Origin: Clostridiaceae bacterium
GTDB lineage: Bacteria; Bacillota; Clostridia; DSM-8532
Length of the DNA stretch: 36,664 bases
Direction of reading: 5' to 3'
Assembly: GCA_012522505.1 (NCBI GenBank)
Contig: JAAYKJ010000092.1
Location: forward strand, 1 to 36,664
In this document: positions 15,667 through 24,690 of the stretch, piece after piece
Position numbering within the stretch: position 1 is the stretch's first letter
How the letters are laid out: every line of letters starts with the position of its first letter
The notes under the pieces: model-generated
What the model was told of the DNA's origin: nothing
Databases searched by the model: none
What the model saw: only the letters and a program-made list of their open reading frames with translations
Translations under genes and position numbers: made by a program

Positions 15667-17511
15667 TCACTGACTGCCGAGCGAGTCTTTGATTCTTTGA
15701 GCCAGCTGGCTGCTAATCCCATTCACCGTGCACAAATCCTCCACTGTGGCTTCCCGTATCTTCTTTACAGAACCGAATGCTTTCAGCAGAGCCTTCTTTT
15801 TCTTTGGCCCAATACCTTCTATTTCATCCAAAGCAGATTTTCTTTGGGCCTTTAGCTTTTTACTTCTGTGAAAACCAATTGCGAACCGGTGGACCTCCTC
15901 CTGTATTGCAGCAATTAGCGGCATCAGCGATGGCTCTGATTTCAGGGATATAGAGATATTATCGTTTATCAGGGCTGAGGTCCGGTGCCTGTCATCCTTA
16001 ACCATCCCTACCACGGGCAGCTCCAGTTCCAGCTCCTTCAAAACCTCTGTGGCAGCATGAACATGTCCTATACCCCCATCGACAAGAATTAAATCGGGCC
16101 TTTCCCTGAAGCTTTCATCCTCAGAGCCCTCCTTTAGTCGTTTCAACCTTCTGAATAGTGCTTCTTGCATACTGGCATAATCATTCTGTAACGTCAGACT
16201 CTTGATTGTAAATTTTCTGTAATGGTTTTTTTCCATGCGGCCATCCAGAAAAACAACCATTCCTGCAACGATCTCTTCCCTTCCCATATTGGAGATATCA
16301 TATGCCTCAATCCTGTTGGGCCAACCATGAAGATTCAACGTTTCCTGCAGTTTTTCAAGGGCTCGCTGAATATTCTCCTGGTCGCCCATATAAGTAATCC
16401 GGTATTTTTCAAATTCCTCCCCGGCATTTTTCATCGCCAAATTAATTTGACTTTTTTTATCCCCCCGAATCGGTTTATGCAGGTTAACACTCTTCCCACG
16501 CAATTGCCGCAACCACTGTTCCAAAATATCCATGTTGGATGGAGCATGGGATATGAGTACCTCTGGTGGAATTTCCCGCCCATTGCCATAAAACTGGGTG
16601 ATAAAGGCTTCGATAACATCCCCGTCCTCCAGGTCATATGTGTTTTCCAGAAGGTTGACATTCTTCCCCATGAGTTTACCACCACGGACAAATAAAACAA
16701 CCACCATACTGTTGACTTTATCGCGGATTAGGACACATAAATCCCTGTCTTCCATTTTTGTAGATAAAACCAACTGTTTTGCTGTAATATTCCGGATGCT
16801 TCTTAATTTGTCCCGTACAGCGGCGGCTTTTTCATATTCCATGTTTTCGGCGTATTCCTGCATTTCCCTTTCCAAGTCCTCAAGGATTTCATGTTGTTTC
16901 CCCTCTAGAAATCTGCATGCCCCCCTTACAATTTCATGATAGCTCCCCGAATCGATCTTCCCAGCACAGGGTGCCGAGCAAAGCCCTATATGATAAAACA
17001 GGCAGGGGCGCTGCGGTACATTGCCGTCAATCCGCCGTTTGCACGTTCTAATCGGAAAAATCCTACGCAGAACCTCAATCGATTTGCGCACGTCAGAAGG
17101 TTTTGTATAGGCACCGAAATATTTAGCGCCATCCTTTTTAATGATGCGGGTAATTTCAATTTTAGGGAACTTCTCCTGAATGGTTATCCGAATATAAGGA
17201 TATGTCTTATCATCCTTAAGAAGAATGTTAAATTTGGGTTTATGCAGTTTAATCAGAGTATTCTCGAGGATGAGCGCTTCGGCCTCTGTTTTTGTTACGA
17301 TGGTCTCGATATAATGAATTCGGGACACAAGTGTTTTTGTTTTTGTGTCCCTCTCTTCCGTGTTTTGGAAATACTGTCGGACGCGGTTTTTTAACACCTT
17401 AGCCTTTCCGACATATATGATTCGCGCGGATTTGTCCTTCATTAAATAAACTCCCGGAGAATCCGGGAGATTTTTTAAAGTTTCATGTATTTGTTCCATC
17501 CTATCAGACAT
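15667..17511 (-). CDS. uvrC: UvrABC excinuclease subunit C
   Basis: Makes the two incisions of nucleotide excision repair with UvrB. The protein has 614 residues, full length. An N-terminal GIY-YIG nuclease (about 12-95) begins LPDSPGVYLMKDKSARIIYVGKAKVLKNRVRQYF. A UVR motif (EYAENMEYEKAAAVRDKL) is near 215. The RNase-H-like second nuclease includes EAYDISNMGREEIVAGMVVF and DLILVDGGIGHV. C-terminal helix-hairpin-helix motifs include IEGIGPKKKKALL. AGGTGA precedes the ATG at 17511, and a second in-frame ATG is at 17499. It starts seven bases after the HPr-like gene stop, so the two are one operon. Confidence 0.97.
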   Translation of the reverse strand: MSDRMEQIHETLKNLPDSPGVYLMKDKSARIIYVGKAKVLKNRVRQYFQNTEERDTKTKTLVSRIHYIETIVTKTEAEALILENTLIKLHKPKFNILLKDDKTYPYIRITIQEKFPKIEITRIIKKDGAKYFGAYTKPSDVRKSIEVLRRIFPIRTCKRRIDGNVPQRPCLFYHIGLCSAPCAGKIDSGSYHEIVRGACRFLEGKQHEILEDLEREMQEYAENMEYEKAAAVRDKLRSIRNITAKQLVLSTKMEDRDLCVLIRDKVNSMVVVLFVRGGKLMGKNVNLLENTYDLEDGDVIEAFITQFYGNGREIPPEVLISHAPSNMDILEQWLRQLRGKSVNLHKPIRGDKKSQINLAMKNAGEEFEKYRITYMGDQENIQRALEKLQETLNLHGWPNRIEAYDISNMGREEIVAGMVVFLDGRMEKNHYRKFTIKSLTLQNDYASMQEALFRRLKRLKEGSEDESFRERPDLILVDGGIGHVHAATEVLKELELELPVVGMVKDDRHRTSALINDNISISLKSEPSLMPLIAAIQEEVHRFAIGFHRSKKLKAQRKSALDEIEGIGPKKKKALLKAFGSVKKIREATVEDLCTVNGISSQLAQRIKDSLGSQ

Positions 17512-17518
17512 ATTTCAC

Positions 17519-17785
17519 CTACTGATCGGTCATTCCTCTGTTCGTAAACAATTCAAGCTCTTGCAGGGCCTGCTCTTCGTCTGCACCATCCGCAATCAGA
17601 AGAACCCTTTCCCCTTTGCTGATGCTCAAAGACAAAATACCCAGCAAGCTCTTAGCGTTTGCCCTTCTGCTTTCTTTTTCTATCCATATACTGGCTTTGT
17701 AGCTGGAAGCTTTTTGTATAAGCCTTGCAGCGATCTTCGATTCCAGCCCCGATTCATTCTGAATCACAATTTCCTTACTAACCAT
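17519..17785 (-). CDS. HPr-family protein lacking the active-site histidine (Crh-like)
   Basis: Small HPr-fold protein of 88 residues. In the numbering from MVSKEIV, the PTS phosphorylation site His15 is replaced by Glu15, because GLHARPA reads GLESKIA. Arg17 is Lys17. Ser46 in NAKSLLGIL is kept at its exact position. It therefore cannot carry PEP-derived phosphate on His15 but could be phosphorylated on Ser46 by HPr kinase, as for Bacillus Crh, which has Gln15. The start at 17785 follows AGGGGG, while the longer frame from 17827 has no SD. It is the first gene of an operon with uvrC. A regulatory rather than sugar-transport role is inferred. Confidence 0.88.
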   Translation of the reverse strand: MVSKEIVIQNESGLESKIAARLIQKASSYKASIWIEKESRRANAKSLLGILSLSISKGERVLLIADGADEEQALQELELFTNRGMTDQ

Positions 17786-17859
17786 TATGTTTCCCCCTGC
17801 CAACCATTGAATTGTCTTGTTGTCCATCTTAATAGGTGCCTTCTTTATTAGACATACCT

Positions 17860-17888
17860 ATTATACAATGATAGTAAAGGGTTTTCAA
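17860..17888 (-). promoter_or_regulatory. Strong sigma-A promoter for the HPr-like/uvrC operon
   Basis: On the minus strand TTGAAA (17888-17883), a 17-base spacer and perfect TATAAT (17865-17860) lie about 75 bases before the HPr-like start. No cre-like palindrome was obvious around it. Confidence 0.75.
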
Positions 17889-17951
17889 ATGAAATGTTAA
17901 ATGTTTTATTACAGTAACCAACACACCCCTGTTTCGTAGCCGATGCTATGT

Positions 17952-17982
17952 CCGGTTTTGCAGGGCCGGCCATTTAAACCGG
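17952..17982. repeat. Hairpin between the anti-sigma gene and the HPr-like gene
   Basis: CCGGTTT (17952-17958) pairs with AAACCGG (17976-17982). The loop contains the palindrome GGCCGGCC. It lies 28 bases beyond the anti-sigma stop on the minus strand. No T-run follows in either direction, so it may be a weak or factor-assisted terminator. Confidence 0.35.
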
Positions 17983-18009
17983 TAACTTGTTTGGCAATAC
18001 AGGCAAGTT

Positions 18010-18540
18010 TTATGCTGCTTTGTGCATCCTCTTTCCAAAGGATAAATACGATCCCCCGGCAATCAGTGTTATACCAGCAAGGAGTGGAAAAAGCCATCCT
18101 GTCAGTTCCTCAGCTTGAATAAAAGAAATAATGTTCACCACATACCACTTCACTTCATTGAACAATCCAAGGCTCTTATTAAACAAAAGGTTTGCAGCAT
18201 ACTGTACCGATCGGCCTGCAAAATCGGTTACTGGTCTGATAAACAGACTGGTGATAAACAGGAACAGCAGCACATATGCCATGTTCGATACCAGAACCCA
18301 AGGCCTTGATAGAGCAGGCCTCCGTTCTTCCTTCCGTATCCTTTGAAGAACTTTTTCTTCCATATCATCAAGCTTGAAATCAAATTCCAGCAATCCTATC
18401 GTATCATACAGGCTGCTCCATTCATTCAATTTCCGGCTGCATTCCCTGCACCCCGTAAGGTGCTGTTCCAGCTTGCTCTTTGCTTTGTCTGACAGGGAAT
18501 TATCCAAATATGCACAAAAGTCATTGTCACTGATATGCAT
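18010..18540 (-). CDS. Zinc-finger (zf-HC2) membrane anti-sigma factor
   Basis: Protein of 176 residues that should sequester the ECF sigma factor encoded just upstream. A ZAS-type zinc motif is visible, His27-x3-Cys31-x2-Cys34 (HLTGCREC), in the cytoplasmic N-terminus. Two membrane helices lie near 82-101 and 148-168. There is no large extracellular sensor domain, only about 45 residues between the helices, so signal sensing may occur in or near the membrane. A GGGAGG SD overlaps the end of the sigma gene, with only two bases between the genes. Confidence 0.9.
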   Translation of the reverse strand: MHISDNDFCAYLDNSLSDKAKSKLEQHLTGCRECSRKLNEWSSLYDTIGLLEFDFKLDDMEEKVLQRIRKEERRPALSRPWVLVSNMAYVLLFLFITSLFIRPVTDFAGRSVQYAANLLFNKSLGLFNEVKWYVVNIISFIQAEELTGWLFPLLAGITLIAGGSYLSFGKRMHKAA

Positions 18541-18542
18541 TT

Positions 18543-19085
18543 CTAACCCTCCCTATAGTAATCTGCCATCTTTTCCTTCAACATTTTTCTCGCCCGATAT
18601 ATCCTGTTTTTCACAATACTTAGGGGTACGTTCATACTTCGTGCAATTTCTTCGTAGCTTAATCCGCCCTGGTGAAAAAGCAGTAGCGGTGTTTTGTAGC
18701 CCGGAGCCAGCTGCCTGATCTGCTCTTCAATCCATTGCTTCTTTTCCTTTTTTATAACGATTTCGTCTGCGGAATCATCCGTGTCTTCAATAATCATTTC
18801 ATCACTGGGCACCACCTGATAATTTCTGTTTTTTCGGATGGTATCAATACAAGTATTATGGGTTATCCGCCCTATCCACGACGAAAACTTCATATTGGTG
18901 TCATACAACGCCAGCTTTCTGTACGCCTTGAAAAAAACCTCCTGCGTAATGTCTTCAGCGTGTTGCGGATCTTTGAGGAAGCGAAGGGCAATGGAATACA
19001 CCAGCTTTTTGTAATTCGTGACCAAGTGGCTGAAACAATCAATCTCACCGTTCAGACACCTTTCAACAATTTCTCTATCTTCCAT
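18543..19085 (-). CDS. ECF-type sigma-70 factor (SigW/RpoE-like)
   Basis: Alternative sigma factor of 180 residues. Region 2 includes FLKDPQHAEDITQEVFFKAYRKL and FSSWIGRITHNTCIDTIRK. Region 4 has LSYEEIARSMNVPLSIVKNRIYRARKML as the helix-turn-helix. The ATG at 19085 follows AGGAAT. A TTG at 19100 is possible but places the SD inside the gene. It forms an operon with its zinc anti-sigma factor. No exact TGAAAC-N16-CGTA autoregulatory promoter could be confirmed upstream. Confidence 0.93.
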   Translation of the reverse strand: MEDREIVERCLNGEIDCFSHLVTNYKKLVYSIALRFLKDPQHAEDITQEVFFKAYRKLALYDTNMKFSSWIGRITHNTCIDTIRKNRNYQVVPSDEMIIEDTDDSADEIVIKKEKKQWIEEQIRQLAPGYKTPLLLFHQGGLSYEEIARSMNVPLSIVKNRIYRARKMLKEKMADYYREG

Positions 19086-19176
19086 GAATGATTCCTGCAA
19101 AACCCTTCCTCAACAACCTAACCCGTAACCCTCCAAATAAAGATCCAGCCGCACAAAAAATTTGCACCTGTTTCAT
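19075..19176 (-). CDS. Possible 33-codon upstream ORF overlapping the ECF sigma start
   Basis: An ATG at 19176 with AAGGGG six bases upstream opens a 33-codon frame (MKQVQIFCAAGS...) that ends at a TAG at 19077-19075, eleven bases inside the sigma gene and in another frame. The layout is that of a leader peptide that could couple or limit translation of the sigma factor. The evidence is only SD plus frame, and the peptide has no recognisable family. Confidence 0.25.
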   Translation of the reverse strand: MKQVQIFCAAGSLFGGLRVRLLRKGFAGIIHGR

Positions 19177-19658
19177 TTATGCCCCTTATCTCTATGTTAA
19201 AACAGTCACCTTTATTTTACACTTTCCAGAACAAAAGTGCATTATTCCTGCTAGTAATATTATTACGAAAAATCATGGCAGAAGTCTGAAATGCTTGTTT
19301 TATTTTGCACAAAGTTGGGAAATAAGAAGATAAGAAGCATCGCTGTTACTGTCATACAGTCATTGAATGATATGTTTTCTTATTTGATGTACTGATGTTT
19401 TGCTTACCTGAAATGTTACCGATACATAGATTAGAACGATAGGTTTTTGGAATATACTTACGAACAGTAAATCGCTTCTACTACGCACAGTTGACCTTTG
19501 TTCCTCGAAAATTGGTTCACCATTCTGAAATCTCCGGTTGGTGACGTTTACTTTGATAAACTATCGCAGAAGTCAGTTATCTGTAGAGTTTGAAGAACCA
19601 GTGTTGCTGATTGTCTGCATAATAACATTTAGTAAACATATTCATTGGGGGGAATGAA
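19177..19658. other. Divergent intergenic region, ECF sigma / chemoreceptor
   Basis: About 480 AT-rich bases separate the two divergent units. I find no gene, tRNA or repeat array. A loose TTGATA-N18-TTATCT pair is present about 95 bases before the chemoreceptor start, but the match is poor. A sigma-D type motility promoter (TAAA-N15-CCGATA) could not be identified. Confidence 0.4.
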
Positions 19659-21794
19659 ATGATAAAGAAAAAGGACATTCGAAACAAGAAAACATCTGAC
19701 TTCTTTAAAACTTTGCTGCGTAAAATACGAGAGCATGCAGATGATCGGGCATCGGACAAACAGGTCAGCTTTTTGCGAAAAATTAAAATCCGGCAACGTC
19801 TGATCATTTTCTTTTTGCTGATATCTATTGTTCCGCTTTTGGTTTTGGGTGTTGCTTCGTATCAAAGAGCCAAGTCTGTGTTGACCAATTTGATCAAACA
19901 ATATACAGATCAGGTGGTCGCTCATTTTGGCTCAACTGTATCCATCGAGTTAGGCAATAGTGCCGAATTAGGAGATACTTTTATTTTTTCGGCTATTGTT
20001 CAGGAAAATTTGCAGAAACACGGGGCGATGGAAATGCACGATAAGGTATTAATGCACCGCACGCTTCAGGCCGATATGAACCTAAAAATATCTCAGAACT
20101 CCAATATCAGTGACTTCAGAATATTTCCTCTGGAAGGCGCTCCCATTGTCGTTTCCAATCAGAGCACCGAACTGCCCTATGATGATATGAATGCTGAATT
20201 TACGCAAGTTCCCAATACCTATCGCTGGTCTGCGAGCGAATCCGGTTTCCTTGTCTATGAACGGAAGATCACGGGAATTACTACAGCCAAGAAGCTCGGT
20301 AACATGAGCATTACGATAAGCCCCAATGCCATAAAAAAAATGTTCCTTGATTTGAAAATGGGTAGTTCTGTAGATGTCTTCCTTTTATCCGATCAAGGTC
20401 AGGTAATCTATTCCAACAAAGAAGCGTTTCAGGTAGGATCGATTTTTCCTGATACTTCATTAATGCAATCCATCATATCTCATCAAGATGAACATGGTGT
20501 GAGCACTGGGGCACTGGATATTACTTTTGGGAGGAAAACATATTGCAATTATTATCAACTACATAAAACACCATTCTATATTGTTACACTAACCCCCTAC
20601 TCCTTTTTCAATGCAGCAGGCGATGCGATAGGCATCCTGATTGTTTTTATCGCCATTGCCGGTAGCATGCTGGCTGTATTTCTCGGCTTCTTCATTTCGA
20701 ACAGTATATCAAAGCCTCTTATAAAACTTGTTAACTTGATGCGGAAAGCAAAGCTGGGGGACCTGTCAGAATCAGTAGAAGATAACGGCAAGGATGAAAT
20801 TGGCGAGGTCATCTCCAATTATGGCGAAATGATTTCCAATATTAAAGCCCTCATTCAGAAGGTGAAAGTCTCGGTAGAGGACGTATTGAGCAGTTCCGAC
20901 AAGATTTCAGCCGCCTCTGAGCAAACCTATATCTCATCAGAACAAATTTCAATGACTCTGCAAGAGGTGGCTAAAGGCTCTTCAGATCAAGCCCAGGAGG
21001 TTTCACTTAGCGTTGAATATATGAATAATCTTTCCAACGGTATAAATGAAGTTACCCAAAACTTATCCAACATGTCATCTCTGATATCCAATACAGAGAA
21101 TACCAGTATTGAAGCAATTTCCAAGGTCAAATTGCTCAATGATAAAGCCAGCCAGACAAAGGAGGCATCACAGAGAATCATCGATGAAATCAATAGCCTG
21201 AATGACGATATGAAACAAATCAGAAAGATTGTGAAGCTGATTGTTGGCATTGCAGAGCAAACAAATCTCCTCTCATTAAATGCAGCGATTGAAGCCGCCC
21301 GGGCTGGTGAGGCCGGACGCGGTTTTGCTGTTGTTGCTGATGAGGTGAAAAAGCTTGCAGATCAATCCAAAGAAGCCTCTATCATGATCAATAATATCAT
21401 CAGCGCCATCTACAATAAAACCGAGCATGCGGTATCAGAAGCCAACAATACCAGCATTATCATTGAAGAACAAATGTATGCTGTTGAGCAGACCGACACT
21501 GCGTTCAATACGATTTCAAGTTCCATGAAGGAGATTATCGCCCATAAAGACAATATGGAGGCATCTGTCAGTAATATTCTTGAGTTGAAGGAGAAAACGC
21601 TGACCTCGATGGAAAACATCTCGGCTGTATCGCAGGAAGCTGCGGCCACTTCTCAAGAAGTATCGGCCAGCACCGAAGAGCAAATAGCCAGTGCCGAAAT
21701 CCTAAAAAACCTGTCAAAAGAAATGAATGCAATGGCGAAAGAACTAGAGAACGCTGTTTCCCAGTTCACGATCTCATCTTCAACGAGCGCCTGA
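19659..21794 (+). CDS. Methyl-accepting chemotaxis protein
   Basis: Membrane chemoreceptor of 711 residues that should control the CheA kinase. After a charged N-terminus, membrane helix 1 is near 47-67. A periplasmic-type sensor region covers about 70-318, helix 2 about 320-345 and HAMP about 345-400. The signalling coiled coil has the conserved hairpin tip [35 protein letters not shown] near 533-567. No C-terminal CheR-tethering pentapeptide is present. A TTGGGGGG-type SD precedes the ATG. It is one of only two plus-strand genes, a monocistronic unit with its own terminator. The ligand is unknown. Confidence 0.95.
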   Translation: MIKKKDIRNKKTSDFFKTLLRKIREHADDRASDKQVSFLRKIKIRQRLIIFFLLISIVPLLVLGVASYQRAKSVLTNLIKQYTDQVVAHFGSTVSIELGNSAELGDTFIFSAIVQENLQKHGAMEMHDKVLMHRTLQADMNLKISQNSNISDFRIFPLEGAPIVVSNQSTELPYDDMNAEFTQVPNTYRWSASESGFLVYERKITGITTAKKLGNMSITISPNAIKKMFLDLKMGSSVDVFLLSDQGQVIYSNKEAFQVGSIFPDTSLMQSIISHQDEHGVSTGALDITFGRKTYCNYYQLHKTPFYIVTLTPYSFFNAAGDAIGILIVFIAIAGSMLAVFLGFFISNSISKPLIKLVNLMRKAKLGDLSESVEDNGKDEIGEVISNYGEMISNIKALIQKVKVSVEDVLSSSDKISAASEQTYISSEQISMTLQEVAKGSSDQAQEVSLSVEYMNNLSNGINEVTQNLSNMSSLISNTENTSIEAISKVKLLNDKASQTKEASQRIIDEINSLNDDMKQIRKIVKLIVGIAEQTNLLSLNAAIEAARAGEAGRGFAVVADEVKKLADQSKEASIMINNIISAIYNKTEHAVSEANNTSIIIEEQMYAVEQTDTAFNTISSSMKEIIAHKDNMEASVSNILELKEKTLTSMENISAVSQEAAATSQEVSASTEEQIASAEILKNLSKEMNAMAKELENAVSQFTISSSTSA

Positions 21795-21816
21795 GCGAAT
21801 TGTGTGCCAAAAAGCG

Positions 21817-21838
21817 GGCGCTGAAAGCGCCTTGTTTT
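21817..21838. terminator. Bidirectional terminator between the chemoreceptor and rnfB
   Basis: GGCGCT-GAA-AGCGCC (21817-21831) is followed by TTGTTTT on the plus strand. On the minus strand it is followed, three bases later, by TTTTT. It can therefore end both convergent transcripts. Confidence 0.75.
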
Positions 21839-21885
21839 ACGGGCCGAGACGTATGGTGCGTTCCAATGCTTTGTTATCCTTTCGG

Positions 21886-21911
21886 GGGAGCGTTCCGGTT
21901 GGTACGCTCCC
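21886..21911. repeat. GC-rich hairpin downstream of rnfB
   Basis: GGGAGCGT (21886-21893) pairs with ACGCTCCC (21904-21911) across a 10-base loop, about 25 bases beyond the rnfB stop. There is no T-run. It may protect the rnf mRNA 3' end. Confidence 0.4.
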
Positions 21912-21936
21912 TGAACGATCTGTTCGGCGGACCATA

Positions 21937-22734
21937 TTAGTGATGAGCTGTATATTTCGATATCGCCTTTGTAGGGCATACTTCAATGCATTTACCACAA
22001 TTTTCACACTTTACCGGATCAATAACTGCACATAGATTATCCATGGTTATCGCTTCAACCGGACAAGTTTTCACACACTTCTGACAACCGATACAGGCAA
22101 CCTGGCAATTTTTTCGTGCAACAGCACCCTTTTCGTGATTGCTGCAAACCACCGAATATTCTGAGCATGCCGGAACAAGCCGAATGATCATTTTGGGGCA
22201 TTCAGCCACGCATTTTCCGCAGGCATTACATTTCGCTTCGTTAATCCGTGCCAGCCCGTTTTCAACAGATATCGCACCAAAAGGACAAACCTTCATGCAG
22301 CTACCCATGCCTACGCAGCCATATATGCATGATGATGGGCCTCCCGCCATGGTAGCGGCCGATCTGCAGTCAATAATACCGTCATAATCAAACTTGATTA
22401 AAACCTTGTCCCAGGTTCCGTTGCACATCACTCTGGCAACCTTTTTTTCACCTGTTGTCGCTTGTACTCCCATAATATCGCTTATTTGCGCGATCGCATC
22501 GGCACCTCCAACCGGGCATTTTGAAATTTCTGCGCCTTCTACAATCGCTTCAGCATATTGTTCACAGCCGCTATATCCGCAGGCACCACAGTTTGCACCC
22601 GGAAGCACCCCGCTAATTTGCTCTATACGCTGATCTGCCTCAACTGCAAACTTCTTTGAGGTATAAGACAGCGCCAGCCCAAAAACCAGCCCCAGGCCAG
22701 ATATAACCGCCACAGGAATAATGATCTGTATCAT
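21937..22734 (-). CDS. rnfB: Rnf complex subunit RnfB (iron-sulfur protein)
   Basis: Electron-entry subunit of Rnf, accepting electrons from reduced ferredoxin. An N-terminal membrane helix covers about 3-22. The 4Fe4S domain has Cys49, Cys52, Cys57 and Cys73. Four ferredoxin-like motifs follow: CIYGCVGMGSCMKVCP, CNACGKCVAECP, CIGCQKCVKTCP and CENCGKCIEVCP. The protein has 265 residues. The start at 22734 follows GAGGTGG, while an in-frame extension to 22788 is not supported. It is the last gene of the operon, after a 108-base gap from rnfA. Confidence 0.96.
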   Translation of the reverse strand: MIQIIIPVAVISGLGLVFGLALSYTSKKFAVEADQRIEQISGVLPGANCGACGYSGCEQYAEAIVEGAEISKCPVGGADAIAQISDIMGVQATTGEKKVARVMCNGTWDKVLIKFDYDGIIDCRSAATMAGGPSSCIYGCVGMGSCMKVCPFGAISVENGLARINEAKCNACGKCVAECPKMIIRLVPACSEYSVVCSNHEKGAVARKNCQVACIGCQKCVKTCPVEAITMDNLCAVIDPVKCENCGKCIEVCPTKAISKYTAHH

Positions 22735-22842
22735 AAAGCCACCTCTTTCCGTTATTTGCCCTATCTTCTGCGGAAACTCCGGATACATGTATATACCGCA
22801 GGCAAATCGTATGATTGTTTCAATGGCATTCGCTTCACGCCG

Positions 22843-23424
22843 CTATATCCCGAACAAGCCTGAGAACCCAACAAACGCAACAGAAACCAGCGCTGCAGCG
22901 ATCAATGTGATGGGAAGACCTTGAAACGCAATTGGAATATCACTTGTCTCCATTCTTTCCCTTACGCCGGAAAACAGAATGAGTGCCAGTGTGAACCCCA
23001 CTGCAGCAGCAAATCCGAACACGGTTGCCTGCACTAAGGTATAATTTCTTTCCATGTTTAAAAGAGCAGCGCCCAACACCGCACAATTTGTAGTTATCAG
23101 CGGCAAATAAATGCCCAGTGCCTTATAGAGCGCAGGCATAAACTTTTTCAGCACAGTTTCGACAAACTGTACCAGCGCAGCTATGACCAGAATAAACGCG
23201 ATAGTCTGCAGATATGCCAAGTCATATGGTTTCAGCAGGTATTCATTAACCGACCAGGTGACAATCGATGACAGGGTCATGACGAATACAACCGCTCCGC
23301 CCATGCCAATGGCTGTCGATGATTTTTTGGATACACCCAGAAATGGGCAGATTCCTAAAAACTTTGTCAAAACGAAATTCTCAACCAGGATCGCTGATAC
23401 AGCTATCAGGATGATTTCTTTCAT
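22843..23424 (-). CDS. rnfA: Rnf complex membrane subunit RnfA
   Basis: Six-helix membrane protein of 193 residues, homologous to RnfE and NqrE. Together they form the central membrane core that holds an iron-sulfur centre between inverted repeats. Typical stretches are ENFVLTKFLGICPFLGVSKK with the conserved Cys, and GIYLPLITTNCAVLGAALL with the second conserved Cys. The ATG overlaps the rnfE stop as ATGA, and GGAGGTGATCC is just upstream. Confidence 0.97.
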   Translation of the reverse strand: MKEIILIAVSAILVENFVLTKFLGICPFLGVSKKSSTAIGMGGAVVFVMTLSSIVTWSVNEYLLKPYDLAYLQTIAFILVIAALVQFVETVLKKFMPALYKALGIYLPLITTNCAVLGAALLNMERNYTLVQATVFGFAAAVGFTLALILFSGVRERMETSDIPIAFQGLPITLIAAALVSVAFVGFSGLFGI

Positions 23425-24110
23425 GATGGATCACCTCCATTAGAACCAGAGGCACTGCAGCCCGGGCAATTCAACCCGCAGCCCGAGGCAATCTCCTTGT
23501 TCCTGATTTTTAACGCAGAGAACTTATTGATGGCTGCTATGATAAAGCCAAAAGCCAGAAACCCTCCAGGAGGAAGGATCATCAACACAGCTGGATCAAA
23601 GATATCCTTCGTCAGTGGCAGCCCAAACCATGTTCCCGCACCAAGAATTTCCCGGATTGAACCCATGATCAGCAGGGCAAGCGTAAAGCCAGCTCCCATG
23701 CCCAGGGCATCCAGAATGGACAATCCCACCGAGTTTTTACAAGCAAACATCTCCGCTCTCGCTAATATGATACAGTTTACAACGATCAACGGAATAAAGA
23801 TGCCCAATTCCCTGTAAATATCCTGCGCGTAAGCATGCAGCAGCATCTGTACAATGGTGGTAAACCCTGCGATTACCGTTATGAATACCGGAATTCTCAC
23901 CTTATTGGGTACAATTTTTCGGATAAGGGAGATCACAATGTTCGAACCCAACAGCACAAAGGTTGCTGCAATGCCCATACCAATCGCGTTTTTCGCCATT
24001 GTCGTAACCGCCAGCGTCGGACATGTCCCCAATACAAGCCTTAAAACAGGATTTTCCTTTATCAGGCCGTTTGTCAGCACCGCGAATGATTTTCCCTTTG
24101 CTTTTGCCAT
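23421..24110 (-). CDS. rnfE: Rnf complex membrane subunit RnfE
   Basis: Membrane subunit paired with RnfA, of 229 residues. The core shows ENPVLRLVLGTCPTLAVTTMAKNA and GIFIPLIVVNCIILARAEMFA with the two conserved cysteines. After the last helix there is a short Cys-rich tail, CGLNCPGCSASG, absent from the RnfA paralogue. The ATG at 24110 follows a G-rich SD (AGGGGGGG) by eight bases. A GTG at 24119 would destroy that spacing. It begins one base after the rnfG stop. Confidence 0.96.
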   Translation of the reverse strand: MAKAKGKSFAVLTNGLIKENPVLRLVLGTCPTLAVTTMAKNAIGMGIAATFVLLGSNIVISLIRKIVPNKVRIPVFITVIAGFTTIVQMLLHAYAQDIYRELGIFIPLIVVNCIILARAEMFACKNSVGLSILDALGMGAGFTLALLIMGSIREILGAGTWFGLPLTKDIFDPAVLMILPPGGFLAFGFIIAAINKFSALKIRNKEIASGCGLNCPGCSASGSNGGDPS

Positions 24111-24111
24111 T

Positions 24112-24690
24112 TCAGTCACCCCCCCTTATGATAGCTGCAGTATCAAGTGCAGCTTGAACACCGTCTGTAATGCTGCGTGAAGAAATGGTTGCTCCGGCAA
24201 CAGCCTGAATTTCATTTGCCTTGTTTGTATTCTGTTTCACCACAACCAACGCATCCTCCATTACCTCCGCCAACTGATTGCCAGCAGACTGGACTAATAA
24301 CTCCTGTCCTGTCGCTTTGGATCCAAGCCCGGGAGTTTCGTTATTCGCTCCGACAACAACACCAGTTATCTGCCCTTCAGAATTGATGCCAACAGTCATA
24401 CTGACATCTCCGCCATACCCCTTCGTTGTGATTTCCATGATGAAACCAATCGATTCGTTTCCGCGAAAGCCCTCATAAACACTGTCAATCGCTTCCGGGA
24501 TTCCTTCCGGTTCAATCTGTAAAAACCTGTCGGCAGCAGTGAGCACCTGCTTGCGAAATCCTTCCTGCTCAAGCCTTGTATTCTCTTCTATGATATCCTT
24601 CGTCATGCCATTGATAAAAGCAAGAGAACCTGAAATCACCAGGCATACGACAAAAAGAACCACTGCTGGTTTTACAATACTATTCCACAT
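24112..24690 (-). CDS. rnfG: Rnf complex flavoprotein subunit RnfG
   Basis: Extracytoplasmic flavoprotein of 192 residues anchored by an N-terminal helix (about 6-27). The FMN-attachment motif is AGATIS at 165-170, with Thr168 the expected site of covalent FMN. NNETPGLGSKATGQ near 117-129 is also conserved in RnfG/NqrC. The start at 24690 has GGAGGTG eight bases upstream. It overlaps the rnfD end by eleven bases. Confidence 0.96.
   Translation of the reverse strand: MWNSIVKPAVVLFVVCLVISGSLAFINGMTKDIIEENTRLEQEGFRKQVLTAADRFLQIEPEGIPEAIDSVYEGFRGNESIGFIMEITTKGYGGDVSMTVGINSEGQITGVVVGANNETPGLGSKATGQELLVQSAGNQLAEVMEDALVVVKQNTNKANEIQAVAGATISSRSITDGVQAALDTAAIIRGGD

Noticed and set aside
19140-19180. 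SigW-type promoter TGAAAC-N16-CGTA for the ECF sigma gene
   Set aside because: TGAAAC is present, but the -10 at the right distance reads TGCG rather than CGTA or CGTC.
19380-19450. Sigma-D flagellar-type promoter for the chemoreceptor
   Set aside because: CCGATAC occurs, but no TAAA-type -35 lies 15 or 16 bases before it.
21851-21868. GGTGCGTTCCA shared between 21856-21866 and the 32133-32254 element, as a dispersed repeat
   Set aside because: An 11-12 base match is expected by chance in a window of this size, and the flanks do not align.
22735-22788. Longer rnfB start
   Set aside because: The extra residues are not RnfB-like, and the GAGGTGG SD points to the ATG at 22734.
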